Assembly (NCBI GenBank): GCA_026985095.1 | Contig: JALSQW010000007.1 | Coordinates: forward strand, 1-64,000 | Source of the DNA: Acidimicrobiia bacterium | GTDB taxonomy: Bacteria > Actinomycetota > Acidimicrobiia > Spongiisociales > UBA5794 | Reading direction: 5' to 3' | DNA length: 64,000 nt | Shown here: positions 30,248 to 39,381 of the stretch, in pieces | Layout of the letters: each line of letters starts with the position of its first letter | Numbering within the stretch: the stretch's first letter is position 1 | Made by a program: the position numbers and the translations under genes | Notes under the pieces: model-generated | Database searches by the model: none | What the model saw: the letters and a program-made list of their open reading frames with translations, nothing else | Told to the model about the DNA's origin: nothing

Positions 30248-31407
30248 ACAAGGCCGACCTGCTCGACCGGTACGTCGGGAGCCCCATCTACGGCATGGCA
30301 CCGGAGCATCGGCTCGCCATCGTCCTGGTCGCCGCCACCGTGATGGCTGCCGGGATCCTGCTCCTCGGAGCTCGACGGCAGCATCCGCCTGCCGTACGGA
30401 TCGTCGAGCGCTACCGGGCCCTCCCGTCGCTGTATCGGTTCGCCGCGTGGCTGTTGGCGATCGTCTCGGCGATGAACCTCGGCATGGGTCTCGGGCGTCT
30501 CGCCGGTCCTGGGACGTGGCTGATCGCCGTCGGGATCGCCGAGGCGGCCATCCTCCGACGGCTCCTGACCGGCCGATCGTGGCGATGGCCTCTGGCGTCC
30601 GTGACGGTCGTGGCGCTCACCGTGAACCTCGGCCTCGCGGTGGCCGGGATCACCGTCGACCAGGTCGGGTTCCTCACGGCACTGTTGGAAGCCACCGTCC
30701 TGGCGGTGGTCCTGCGGACGGTCGAGGGTGGACGGTTGCGGAGGCTCGCGGCATCGATCGTCGTGGTCGGTGCGGTCGGTTTCACGACCCTGGCGAGTTG
30801 GGGCGGTGCCGTCGTCGCCGGTCTGGGAGGCGAGAAGCTGGGCGAGACGCCGCTCCCAGGGGTGCTGCTCCCGAAGGGCACGAACCGGCCGCCCACACCA
30901 CGAGAACAGGAGCTCGCCGACCGGTTCTGGCGGGATACCGCGGCGGCGATCGCCAGGTACGAGGACGTCGCGGTCGCCGCCGCCGACGGGTACCTGGTCG
31001 AAGCCATCGTCGGTTCGGAGTTCCACGCCGAGAACCCGCGCTACAAGTCCGACGGGATCTTGCTCGACCCGGCGCGGCCCGAGACACTGGTGTACGAGGA
31101 GACGCCCGACGGGCCGGTCCTCCTCGGCGCCATGTACGAGATGGAGGAGATCGGCGACGAAGGGCCGATGTTCGCCGGACCGATCACCGTCTGGCACGCG
31201 CACGATCACATCTGCTTCGGGGTGCTCCCTCCGGCGATCACCGGCTTCGAGTCGCCGCTGGGAGCGTGTCCGCTGTTGTCGGTGTCGTTCCCGGTGACGA
31301 ACGAGATGATGCACGTGTGGACGATCCCCGGCGTCGACGACCCCTACACGGAGCTCGACGAGGAAGTCCTCGACACCTACCTGGAGCACCGCCGGACGGG
31401 ACCGTGA
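30244..31407 (+). CDS. Multi-TM protein with C-terminal His-rich uncharacterised domain
   Basis: Several TM helices, then FHAENPRYKSDGILLDPARPETLVYEETPDGPVLLGAMYEME...ITVWHAHDHICFGV...TNEMMHVWTIPGVDDPY; GTG start overlapping the preceding TGA. Confidence 0.7.
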   Translation: MNKADLLDRYVGSPIYGMAPEHRLAIVLVAATVMAAGILLLGARRQHPPAVRIVERYRALPSLYRFAAWLLAIVSAMNLGMGLGRLAGPGTWLIAVGIAEAAILRRLLTGRSWRWPLASVTVVALTVNLGLAVAGITVDQVGFLTALLEATVLAVVLRTVEGGRLRRLAASIVVVGAVGFTTLASWGGAVVAGLGGEKLGETPLPGVLLPKGTNRPPTPREQELADRFWRDTAAAIARYEDVAVAAADGYLVEAIVGSEFHAENPRYKSDGILLDPARPETLVYEETPDGPVLLGAMYEMEEIGDEGPMFAGPITVWHAHDHICFGVLPPAITGFESPLGACPLLSVSFPVTNEMMHVWTIPGVDDPYTELDEEVLDTYLEHRRTGP

Positions 31408-31472
31408 GGACGGCGGGCACGACCCTGTAGGCACGATGCCGCAACGCAGGTCGACACACGCGGGGCCGTATC

Positions 31473-31889
31473 ATGGATGGGATGTACCAGACGATGGCCC
31501 TCGCGTTGGTGATGACCGTCGCCGCCGCCTGCTCGGGCACGTCGCCCCGTTCGCCCGAGGGTCCCGAATGGACGATGCGATCCATGGCCACCGACGGGGG
31601 TCTCGTCGAGGCGATCTCCGACGTGACTCCCACGTTGCGCCTCGACGGGGGACGAGCCTCGGGAACGGCGGGCTGCAACCGCTACACGGCGACGTACACG
31701 CTGGCCGGCTCGGGCCTGTCGTTCGGACCGATCGCGGCGACCAAGATGTTCTGCGCCGGGGACGGGGTCATGGAGCAGGAGGACCGCTACCTGTCCTTGC
31801 TGAGCACGGTCGACGGGTGGTCGATCGAGCAGGGTCGCCTGATCCTCGATGCCGACGGTACGCCGACGCTCGTCTTCGTCGAGGGATAG
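31473..31889 (+). CDS. META-domain (HslJ-like) lipoprotein
   Basis: Lipobox TVAAAC; GGRASGTAGCNRYTATYTLAGSGLSFGPIAATKMFCAGDGVMEQEDRYLSLL. Confidence 0.85.
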   Translation: MDGMYQTMALALVMTVAAACSGTSPRSPEGPEWTMRSMATDGGLVEAISDVTPTLRLDGGRASGTAGCNRYTATYTLAGSGLSFGPIAATKMFCAGDGVMEQEDRYLSLLSTVDGWSIEQGRLILDADGTPTLVFVEG

Positions 31890-32006
31890 ACGGTCTCGGT
31901 GCTCTCCGAGCCGTGGTCGTCTTCGGCGTCCCCCCGGCTGCCCTCAGCGACCGGAGACGTCCGCGTCGGCGCAGCCGTCGGTTCCCGAAACCTTTATCCT
32001 CCTGCC

Positions 32007-32080
32007 GGGCCCGTAGCTCAACCTGGCAGAGCAGCGGACTTTTAATCCGACGGTTCAGGGTTCGAATCCCTGCGGGCCTA
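32007..32080 (+). tRNA. tRNA-Lys (anticodon TTT)
   Basis: GGGCCCG acceptor / TAGCTCA..AGAGC D-arm / CGGA-CTTTTAA-TCCG anticodon arm / CAGGG-TTCGAAT-CCCTG T-arm / CGGGCCT-A. Confidence 0.95.
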
Positions 32081-32088
32081 CCGACCCT

Positions 32089-32643
32089 TCACGTGAACGA
32101 TGACAGCTCGGTGAGCACCTCGGCGGCGACGGCGCGCGCCGCGGCGAGGTTCTCCGACGCCCGGCGCTCGCGATCGCGGGCTTCGTCGAGCCGCGCCTGC
32201 CGGTCGGGAGCATCGGCCGGGCCCGCCACCTGCGTCCGGAAAGACACCCGGGCCTCCACCCGCGCATCGATGGCCGCCCTGACGCCCTTCAGGGTCTCGA
32301 CCACCCGACGGGCGACCTGGGCCGTCCGCGCGTCGGGAGCCGCCGACTCGAGGGCGTCCAGCTCAGCCAACGCGGCGTCCATGCGGGCCGGAAGCTGCTC
32401 CCAGGCGGTCGCGTTGGCCGAGCCAGGATCGGTGATCCCGTCGACACGGGTGTTCCCCCGCCAGATGGCCAGGTCCTCGGTCAACGAGCCGTAAACCCAG
32501 CGAGCGTTGGCATAGGCCCTGCGTGCCCGCTCCTTCCAGGAAGGAGCCGTGGCCGAGATCGCCACGTTCTCGTTCCGGCTCGACCACGCACCGAGAACCA
32601 CGAGCACGAGGGTCGCCAGGCCGACGAGCGCCGCGATGAACAC
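32089..32643 (-). CDS. Membrane-anchored hypothetical protein with helical domain
   Basis: N-terminal TM MFIAALVGLATLVLVVLGAW followed by Ala/Arg-rich helical region. Confidence 0.6.
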   Translation of the reverse strand: MFIAALVGLATLVLVVLGAWSSRNENVAISATAPSWKERARRAYANARWVYGSLTEDLAIWRGNTRVDGITDPGSANATAWEQLPARMDAALAELDALESAAPDARTAQVARRVVETLKGVRAAIDARVEARVSFRTQVAGPADAPDRQARLDEARDRERRASENLAAARAVAAEVLTELSSFT

Positions 32644-32718
32644 GAGGAGGCCGTTGCCGCCCCCTTCACCCTCCGGCTCGGTGGATCCGGGCGCCCCAGT
32701 CGTGGTCCGCCGCCGCGA

Positions 32719-33609
32719 TCAACGCCCACGGCAGGCGCGTTCGGCGAGCAGCAACGCGCCCGAGATCCCGGCGAGATCCCCCAGCTCGGCCGGCACCACG
32801 AAGCCGACCCGCGACTGCTCGACGAGCCCCGGGTACCCGCCGAGCCGGTCCATCAGCGCGACCCGGATCCGAGGGAACACGCCGGGGAGTCGAGAGAGCC
32901 CCCCACCGATGACGATCCGCTCGGGGGCGAACACGTAGACGAACGATCGGATCCCCGACGCCAGGTACCACGCCACGAGCCGGCGGGCCTCCTCGAGGTC
33001 GGCACCCGCCAGTGCCTGCGCGGGGGCGCCGAAACGATCGGCGATCGCCGGTCCCGACGCCATCCCCTCCAAACAGTCGCCGTGGAACCGGCAGCGCCCT
33101 TCGAAGGCGTCTCCGGCGGCCCGGTCGACGGCCACGTGCCCCATCTCGGGATGGACGAGTCCGTGGATGGGCTCACCATCGACGGCCGCACCTCCGCCGA
33201 TCCCGGTTCCGACGGTGAGGTAGATCGACGATCGGACATCCCTGGACGCGCCCCACCGGGCCTCGGCGAGGGCCGCGCCGTCGACGTCGGTGTCGATGAC
33301 GACCGGAAGCTCGAGGGCGTCGGCGATCGAGCCGGCCATATCGACGCCGGACCATCCCGGCTTCGGGGTGCGGGTGATCCTCCCGAAGGCGGGGCGGTCG
33401 GGCCGCAGCTCGAGCGGACCGAACGAAGCGACCCCGACGGCGTCGATACGGTCGCCGTGGCGCATACGGTGGGTGAAGAACTCGATCACGTCGGCCAGCG
33501 TGGACCCGGGGTCCCGGGTCGGGAAACGCTCGACGACGACGTCGTGCGGGCCCGTGCCGACGCCGCACACGAACTTCGTCCCGCCCGCTTCGATCCCTCC
33601 GTACGCCAT
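32719..33609 (-). CDS. ROK-family sugar kinase (fructokinase-like)
   Basis: YGGIEAGGTKFVCGVG, IDTDVDGAALAEARWGA, YLTVGTGIGGGAAVDGEPIHG, HPEMGHVAV, CRFHGDCLEGMASGPAI. Confidence 0.9.
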   Translation of the reverse strand: MAYGGIEAGGTKFVCGVGTGPHDVVVERFPTRDPGSTLADVIEFFTHRMRHGDRIDAVGVASFGPLELRPDRPAFGRITRTPKPGWSGVDMAGSIADALELPVVIDTDVDGAALAEARWGASRDVRSSIYLTVGTGIGGGAAVDGEPIHGLVHPEMGHVAVDRAAGDAFEGRCRFHGDCLEGMASGPAIADRFGAPAQALAGADLEEARRLVAWYLASGIRSFVYVFAPERIVIGGGLSRLPGVFPRIRVALMDRLGGYPGLVEQSRVGFVVPAELGDLAGISGALLLAERACRGR

Positions 33610-33612
33610 CGC

Positions 33613-33918
33613 TCAGGTGGCGACGGTCTCGGCCGACATCGCCCCGAGGATGGCGCCCAGGCGGCCGAGACGTTCGGGACGGAGCCGGTAGAAGCTCCAC
33701 CGTCCCCGAGGCGCCCGAGTCACGATGCCGCCGTCCATCAGGGTCTTGAGGTGAGAACTGATGGTCGACTGGCTGAGGCCGACGTGCCGCTCGATGTCGA
33801 CCAGGCAGGCCGCATCACCGGCTTCGGAGAGGAGATGCGCAATCAGCTCGACCTCGAGACCGCACCCGCAGGCGGTCGGGCTGCAGGAAGCCACATCGTC
33901 CATGGCCCGAGGGTACAC
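33613..33918 (-). CDS. ArsR-family transcriptional regulator
   Basis: LLSEAGDAACLVDIERHVGLSQSTISSHLKTLMDGGIVTRAPRGRWSFYRL; Cys-rich N-terminus CSPTACGCG; ATG 33903 is an alternative start. Confidence 0.85.
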   Translation of the reverse strand: MYPRAMDDVASCSPTACGCGLEVELIAHLLSEAGDAACLVDIERHVGLSQSTISSHLKTLMDGGIVTRAPRGRWSFYRLRPERLGRLGAILGAMSAETVAT

Positions 33919-33947
33919 GGTCCATGATCGACGGATCGCGACGAGCG

Positions 33948-34358
33948 TCAGGCCGACGGCTCGATCGGGAGGAGCCGCGAGTCCTCGAGCGCCGCCGTCC
34001 GGTGCCCGACACCGGCCCGGTAGGCATCGTCGCTCACCATCGTCAGGAACGCCTCAAGGTCCGGATACCGGACCAGCATCACCAGGTCCCACCGCTCCGC
34101 GGGCGGTCCGATCAGGAACCGGCCGCCTTCGCCGAGCAACTGGACCGTCCCACCGGCGGAGGCGAGGAACCGGCCGGCGTGTGATGCATAGCGGTCGTAG
34201 GCCTCGCGTCCCGAGATCGGCCGGTCGGGGGCGAGCCCCGGCGCGGCCGAGTAGTCGGCGATCTGTCGGAACCTGAGGAGGTTGAGCATGACGACGGGCC
34301 CGGTGATCTCGCGGGACATGAGGGCGTCGACGGCGTCGGGGGTGGGGTCGATGAACAT
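33948..34358 (-). CDS. DUF1330-like protein
   Basis: GPVVMLNLLRFRQIADY...ISGREAYDRYASHAGRFLASAGGTVQLLGEG...WDLVMLVRYPDLEAFLTMVSDDAYRAGVGHRTAALEDSRLLP. Confidence 0.8.
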   Translation of the reverse strand: MFIDPTPDAVDALMSREITGPVVMLNLLRFRQIADYSAAPGLAPDRPISGREAYDRYASHAGRFLASAGGTVQLLGEGGRFLIGPPAERWDLVMLVRYPDLEAFLTMVSDDAYRAGVGHRTAALEDSRLLPIEPSA

Positions 34359-34402
34359 CTCACGACCCTACCCGAGACCCGGGCGGCGCAGAACGAGGGA
34401 GG

Positions 34403-35551
34403 TCACCAGCGGGCGGGGACCGAAGGAGGCGACCGGAACTCGTGGCCCCGGGGTTGCGGGGCATGAGGATCGAGACGGACCTCGGGGATGCGCTCGATCA
34501 GGGTCTCGAGGGCGACGGCGGCTTCCATCCTGGCCAGGGTCGCACCGATGCACAGGTGCGGCCCGGAAGCGAAGGACAGGATCTTCGGAACCGGGGGCCG
34601 ATCGAGGCGGAACCGGTCGGGTTCGGGGAACGCCCGTGGGTCCCGGTTGGCTGCCCCGAGCAGGCACTGGACGACGTCGCCCCTGCGCAGCTCGACACCG
34701 CCGATGGCCGTGTCCTCGACGACGTGACGGGTGGCCGTCTGGACTGGCGACTCCCAACGCAGCGTCTCCTCGACGATGCGGCTCCACGGTACCGACCCGG
34801 CGGCGATGGACGGCCACAGGTCCCGATCGTGGATCGCCCACAGGGTGTTCGCGATCGTCGCCACGGTCGTCTCGAAACCCCCGAAGACGGTGATGGCGAC
34901 GTTGGACGCCAGCTCGGACCTGTCGAGCTGCGGATCTGCGGACGCGCCCATGGTGGAGAACGCGGCCGTGGAGGGTGCAGTCGCCAACAGCGCGGCGAAG
35001 TCCGCGAACGCGGTTCGTGCGGCGGCGGCGACGTCGGGATCTCCGATCTGGTTCGCGAACCCTTCGGCGATCGCATCGAAGATCCCGAAGAGGCGCTCGT
35101 CCCAGGGGATGCCGAGGTGATCGACCACGACCTGCATCGCCAGGGGGCGAGCGAACCGTGCACGGAGATCGGCGGACCGCTCGTCGACGAACCCGTCGAT
35201 CAGCGCATGCGCGACCCGGCGGATCCGGCCCTCCATGTCGACGCGCTCCAACGCGGGTCGGTGAAGCGGCTTGGCGAAGGGACGCCGGAGGCGTCGGTGG
35301 TCCGAGCCGTCCACGCTCAGCATCATCGTGTCGATGGTGTACTCCAAGATGTTGTCCTCAGAACGCACCGTGAAGGCCTCTGGGGTCCCCAGGATGAGGC
35401 GGGTCATGGGATACGACGTGACCAACCATGCGCGGAGCCGCTCGGCCCACACGACGGGGCCCGCCGCCCGGAGACGGTCGAAGGCCGCGTAGGGGTCACG
35501 GTCCAGCATCTCGAGATCGACGGCTTCGTCCACCGGGACACGAACGGCCAT
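34403..35551 (-). CDS. Cytochrome P450
   Basis: ETTVATIANTLWAI (I helix), ETLRWESPVQTATRHV (ExxR), FASGPHLCIGATLARMEAAVALETL (heme Cys loop). Confidence 0.95.
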   Translation of the reverse strand: MAVRVPVDEAVDLEMLDRDPYAAFDRLRAAGPVVWAERLRAWLVTSYPMTRLILGTPEAFTVRSEDNILEYTIDTMMLSVDGSDHRRLRRPFAKPLHRPALERVDMEGRIRRVAHALIDGFVDERSADLRARFARPLAMQVVVDHLGIPWDERLFGIFDAIAEGFANQIGDPDVAAAARTAFADFAALLATAPSTAAFSTMGASADPQLDRSELASNVAITVFGGFETTVATIANTLWAIHDRDLWPSIAAGSVPWSRIVEETLRWESPVQTATRHVVEDTAIGGVELRRGDVVQCLLGAANRDPRAFPEPDRFRLDRPPVPKILSFASGPHLCIGATLARMEAAVALETLIERIPEVRLDPHAPQPRGHEFRSPPSVPARW

Positions 35552-35700
35552 GCCGTGACGATACCGCCCGCGGGCCGGGCTTCTCGGAGGTCGTCCCGAT
35601 CGACTGCCCGTTACGTGATCTTTACACGGCCGCCGATACGGCCTTGACGCGGCTCGGGTTCACTACGGCGTGTAGGAACCCCACGCAAAGGAGTTGCGCG

Positions 35701-35916
35701 ATGATGTACGGATGGTGGGCCCCCTTCGGAGGCCTGATGATGTTCGCGTTCTTCGCCCTCATCGTCTGGCTGATCGTCGCCGCGGTCCGGCCCGAGCGGC
35801 AGGCCCCGGCCGGCGGACGCACGGCCCTCGACGTTCTCGATGCCCGGTTCGCCCGCGGCGAGATCGACGACGAGGAGTACCGGACCCGCAGGTCGATCAT
35901 CGAAGGGAGCATCTGA
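35701..35916 (+). CDS. Short SHOCT-domain membrane protein
   Basis: MMYGWWAPFGGLMMFAFFALIVWLIVAA TM segment, then ALDVLDARFARGEIDDEEYRTRRSII (SHOCT). Confidence 0.85.
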   Translation: MMYGWWAPFGGLMMFAFFALIVWLIVAAVRPERQAPAGGRTALDVLDARFARGEIDDEEYRTRRSIIEGSI

Positions 35917-36224
35917 TGGTGAGGAAGACCCTGGCCGTGGCAGCGCTCGCCGCGGCGCTGCTGACCGGCACGTCGGTGGCCCTTGCGTCGTCGGGCAACG
36001 GCGACGCCCCGGCCCCGACCGATCACTGGAACGAGATGGCGACCGAGATGGGCGACGAGTGGCCCTCGATGGTCGCGCACATGCAGGAACGACTCGGCGA
36101 CGCCTTCCCCGAGATGGTGGCCCAGATGCAAGCCACCGAAGCCCACATGGGCTCCATGGGAACGGGCACCGGGAACATGGGTGATCCCGGCATGGGCTCC
36201 ATGGGCACCTGGATGGATCGTTGA
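35916..36224 (+). CDS. Small secreted Met-rich protein
   Basis: Signal peptide MVRKTLAVAALAAALLTGTSVALAS; DHWNEMATEMGDEWPSMVAHMQERLGDAFPEMVAQMQATEAHMGSMGTGTGNMGDPGMGSMGTWMDR; TGATG overlap with SHOCT gene. Confidence 0.8.
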   Translation: MVRKTLAVAALAAALLTGTSVALASSGNGDAPAPTDHWNEMATEMGDEWPSMVAHMQERLGDAFPEMVAQMQATEAHMGSMGTGTGNMGDPGMGSMGTWMDR

Positions 36225-36239
36225 GGCCGACGCACGATC

Positions 36240-36267
36240 GTAGCGGGGACCTGCGGGTCCCCGCTAC
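36240..36267 (+). terminator. Intrinsic-terminator-like hairpin (12-bp perfect stem, 4-nt loop)
   Basis: gtagcggggacc-tgcg-ggtccccgctac followed by ctttcgttc. Confidence 0.75.
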
Positions 36268-36295
36268 CTTTCGTTCACCCGACACCGAGACGGCA

Positions 36296-36988
36296 ATGGC
36301 TCGCCCCCGCATCCTCCTCGCCGACGACGAACGTGAGCTCCGCGACATGCTCACCGCGTACCTCGAGGCCGAGGGTTTCGACGTGACCGAAGCGACCGAC
36401 GGTCTGATGGCCCTCGAGGTCGCCCGGCGGGACGAACCCGACCTCATCCTCCTCGACATCGGTCTGCCCGAGATGGACGGCTTCGAGGTCCTCGGCGAGC
36501 TGCGACGCCGCTCCAACGTACCGGTGATCATGCTCACCGCCCGCGCCGAGGAGGTGGACCGGGTCGTCGGGCTCACCGTGGGAGCCGACGACTACGTCAC
36601 CAAGCCGTTCAGCCCCCGCGAGCTGGTGGCGCGCATCAAGGCGGTCCTCCGCAGGGGACGCATGGCCGCCGAGGAGGAGCGTCCCTTGCGGTTCCCGGGC
36701 CTCACCATCGACGTCGCCGCCCACGAGGTCGTCAAGGACGACGAACCGGTCGAGCTGACGACCCTGGAGTTCGACCTCCTCGTCGCCCTCGCGTCATCAC
36801 CCGGTCGGGTACTGAGCAGGGACCATCTGATGGAACGGGTGTGGGGGTGGGATTTCGTCGGCGTCGATCGTGTCGTCGACGTCCACATCTCGAACCTACG
36901 TCGCATCCTGGACGACGATCCCTCCGAGCCCCGCTACATCGCGACCATCCGCGGCGTGGGCTACAAGTTCATCGCCGAGCCGCTGTGA
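36296..36988 (+). CDS. OmpR-family response regulator
   Basis: PRILLADDERELRDMLTAYLEAEGF...LILLDIGLPEMDGFEVL...VIMLTARAEEVDRVVGLTVGADDYVTKPFSPRELVARIKAVLRR and winged-helix C-terminus; start corrected to 36296. Confidence 0.94.
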   Translation: MARPRILLADDERELRDMLTAYLEAEGFDVTEATDGLMALEVARRDEPDLILLDIGLPEMDGFEVLGELRRRSNVPVIMLTARAEEVDRVVGLTVGADDYVTKPFSPRELVARIKAVLRRGRMAAEEERPLRFPGLTIDVAAHEVVKDDEPVELTTLEFDLLVALASSPGRVLSRDHLMERVWGWDFVGVDRVVDVHISNLRRILDDDPSEPRYIATIRGVGYKFIAEPL

Positions 36989-38094
36989 GACGCCTCCTGT
37001 CGACCCTCCGAGCTCGCCTGGTGATCTCGCATCTCTCGGCCGTGTTCCTCGGTGTGCTGACGACGATCCTGGTCACCGAACCGTTGACCCAGCGGTTCTT
37101 CAGAGACCACACCATGGGCTCCGGGCTCGACGAGATGATGGGCGAGGCTGGGATGGGATCGATGATGGATCGGCTCCAAGGGAACCTCGCGGCGTCGTTC
37201 CGGTCGGCGCTGCTGGTGGCCTTCGCCGCTGCCGCGGTCACGGCGGTGATCGCCAGCATCGTGGCCGCCCGCCGGATCGCCCAACCGATCGAGCAGATGA
37301 GCGAAGCCACCCTCGACCTCGCCGAAGGCGACTACGCGCGGCGGGTACCGGTTCCCGACGTGGCCGAGCTGGCCACGTTGGCCGAGAGCGTGAACACCCT
37401 CGCCCGGTCCCTGGCCGAGACCGAGGAACGCCGGCTGCGCCTCATCAACGAGGTCGCCCACGAGCTGCGAACGCCGTTGACGACGATCGAGGGGTACATG
37501 GAGGGCCTCCTCGACGGCGTGTTCGAACCCTCCGACCAGATCTTCGGTGCCACCGCACGCGAGGCGGCCCGGCTCAAGCGTCTCGCCGCCGATCTCAGCC
37601 TCGTGTCGCGAACCGAGGAGAACGCGCTCGACCTCCACTTCGAACCCGTCGACCTCGCTGCGGTCGTCGACGACGTCGTCGGCTCCCTCCGACCCCTGTT
37701 CGTGGCCAAGGACATCTCGCTGGCGGTGGAAGGCACCGACGACGCGGTCATGGTGCGCGGGGATCGGGATCGTCTCGCCCAGGTCTTCACGAACATCCTC
37801 GGGAATGCCGTCTCCTACACCGATCCGGACGGCCGAGTCGAGATCCGCGTCGATGCCGGCCCGGAGACCACCGCGGTCACGGTCACCGACACGGGGAGAG
37901 GGATCGCTCCCGACGAGCTCGAACGGATCTTCGAACGCTTCCACCGGGTCGACCCCAACGTGCCGGGAGGCACGGGAGTCGGGCTGACGGTCGCCCGCAA
38001 CCTGGTCCGTCGCCACGGAGGCGATGTCGTGGCACGATCGGAGGGACCGGGGACCGGTTCCCGCTTCGTCGTCACCCTCCCGACGGCCCGATAG
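36985..38094 (+). CDS. Sensor histidine kinase with Met-rich extracytoplasmic loop
   Basis: Two TMs flanking RDHTMGSGLDEMMGEAGMGSMMDRLQGN; HAMP-like; INEVAHELRTPLTTIEGYMEGLL (H box), NILGNAVSY, DTGRGIAPDELERIFERFHR, GGTGVGLTVARNLV; GTGA overlap with response regulator. Confidence 0.93.
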   Translation: MRRLLSTLRARLVISHLSAVFLGVLTTILVTEPLTQRFFRDHTMGSGLDEMMGEAGMGSMMDRLQGNLAASFRSALLVAFAAAAVTAVIASIVAARRIAQPIEQMSEATLDLAEGDYARRVPVPDVAELATLAESVNTLARSLAETEERRLRLINEVAHELRTPLTTIEGYMEGLLDGVFEPSDQIFGATAREAARLKRLAADLSLVSRTEENALDLHFEPVDLAAVVDDVVGSLRPLFVAKDISLAVEGTDDAVMVRGDRDRLAQVFTNILGNAVSYTDPDGRVEIRVDAGPETTAVTVTDTGRGIAPDELERIFERFHRVDPNVPGGTGVGLTVARNLVRRHGGDVVARSEGPGTGSRFVVTLPTAR

Positions 38095-38163
38095 ATCGTC
38101 GCAAATCCGACACTTCCGCAACGGGGCTCCACCCACCGGTCGTTGCTGCGTCGAGGAGGAACG

Positions 38164-39375
38164 ATGCGCCGAACCAAATCGATCGCCGCCGCCGCCGGCA
38201 TCGCGCTGATCGCTGCCGCGTGCGCCTCGGGTGCGGGGACGGAACCCGACACGACCGCTCCGACGTCGACCACCGCGACGACCACCCCAGCGGCGGTCCA
38301 GTCCGCCTCCAACCTCCCGACCGGTGTCTCCGCTCTCGACGACCGGTTCGATCCGTCGTTCCCCGAGCCGCTCATCGACCCCTCCGAGGTCCTGTCCGGT
38401 GGGCCTCCCCCCGACGGGATCCCCCCGATCGACGACCCGCAGTTCGTCGACGTCGCCGCCGCCGACGCGTGGCTCAACGATCCCGAGCCGGTTCTCGTCG
38501 TCCAGGTCGGCGACGACGTCCGCGCCTACCCGATCCAGATCCTCATGTGGCACGAGATCGTCAACGACACCGTCGGAGGCGAACCGCTGGCCGTCACCTA
38601 CTGCCCCCTGTGCAACTCGGCCATCACGTTCCGGCGGGTCGTCCGCGGCGTCGAGGTGACGTTCGGAACCTCGGGGAACCTCTACAACGCGAACCTGGTG
38701 ATGTACGACCGTGCCACCGAGAGCCTGTGGAACCAGCTCGACGGCCGGGCCGTGATCGGCCTCCTCACCGGCGAGGAGCTCGAACGGCTCCCCTCGGTGA
38801 TGATCTCGTGGGCGGACGTCAAGGCCACCCATCCCGATGCCAAGGTCCTCGACCGCGACCGGACCGGGTACCGCCGCAACTACGGCACCAACCCGTACAC
38901 CGGCCTCGACGACCCCAACGGACAGCCGTTCCTGTTCCGAGGCGACGTCGACGTGCGGGCCAAGGCCATGCAACGGATCGTCGCCATCGAGAACGGCAAG
39001 GCGGCCGTCGCCTGGGCACTCGACGCCATCAGCGGAGACGGTCCGACCGTGACGCCCGGCGCCTTCGCCGGAGATCCGCTGGTGATCTTCTGGGAGCCGG
39101 GCCAGTCCTCGGCGTTGGACACCTCCGATATCGCCGACGGCCGCGACGTCGGCAACGTGGGCGTGTTCTCACCGGTCGTCGACGGCCAGGAGCTGACCTT
39201 CCGGGTCGACGACGCCGGGTTCGTCGACGACCAGACCGGCTCCCGCTGGGACATCTTCGGCGAGGCGACGTCCGGACCACTGAGCGGGACCCGGTTGGTT
39301 CCGATCACCTTCGTCCGCACCTTCTGGTTCTCATGGGCGGCGTTCCGACCCGACACGGACCTCATCGAAGCCTGA
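38164..39375 (+). CDS. DUF3179-domain lipoprotein
   Basis: Lipobox LIAAAC; VQVGDDVRAYPIQILMWHEIVNDTVGGEPLAVTYCPLCNSAITFRR...FGTSGNLYNANLVMYDRATESLWNQLDGRAVIG. Confidence 0.9.
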   Translation: MRRTKSIAAAAGIALIAAACASGAGTEPDTTAPTSTTATTTPAAVQSASNLPTGVSALDDRFDPSFPEPLIDPSEVLSGGPPPDGIPPIDDPQFVDVAAADAWLNDPEPVLVVQVGDDVRAYPIQILMWHEIVNDTVGGEPLAVTYCPLCNSAITFRRVVRGVEVTFGTSGNLYNANLVMYDRATESLWNQLDGRAVIGLLTGEELERLPSVMISWADVKATHPDAKVLDRDRTGYRRNYGTNPYTGLDDPNGQPFLFRGDVDVRAKAMQRIVAIENGKAAVAWALDAISGDGPTVTPGAFAGDPLVIFWEPGQSSALDTSDIADGRDVGNVGVFSPVVDGQELTFRVDDAGFVDDQTGSRWDIFGEATSGPLSGTRLVPITFVRTFWFSWAAFRPDTDLIEA

Positions 39376-39381
39376 ACGGGC

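Noticed and set aside
31436-32494. 352 aa forward ORF
   Set aside because: Runs through the tRNA-Lys gene and the META-domain gene out of frame.
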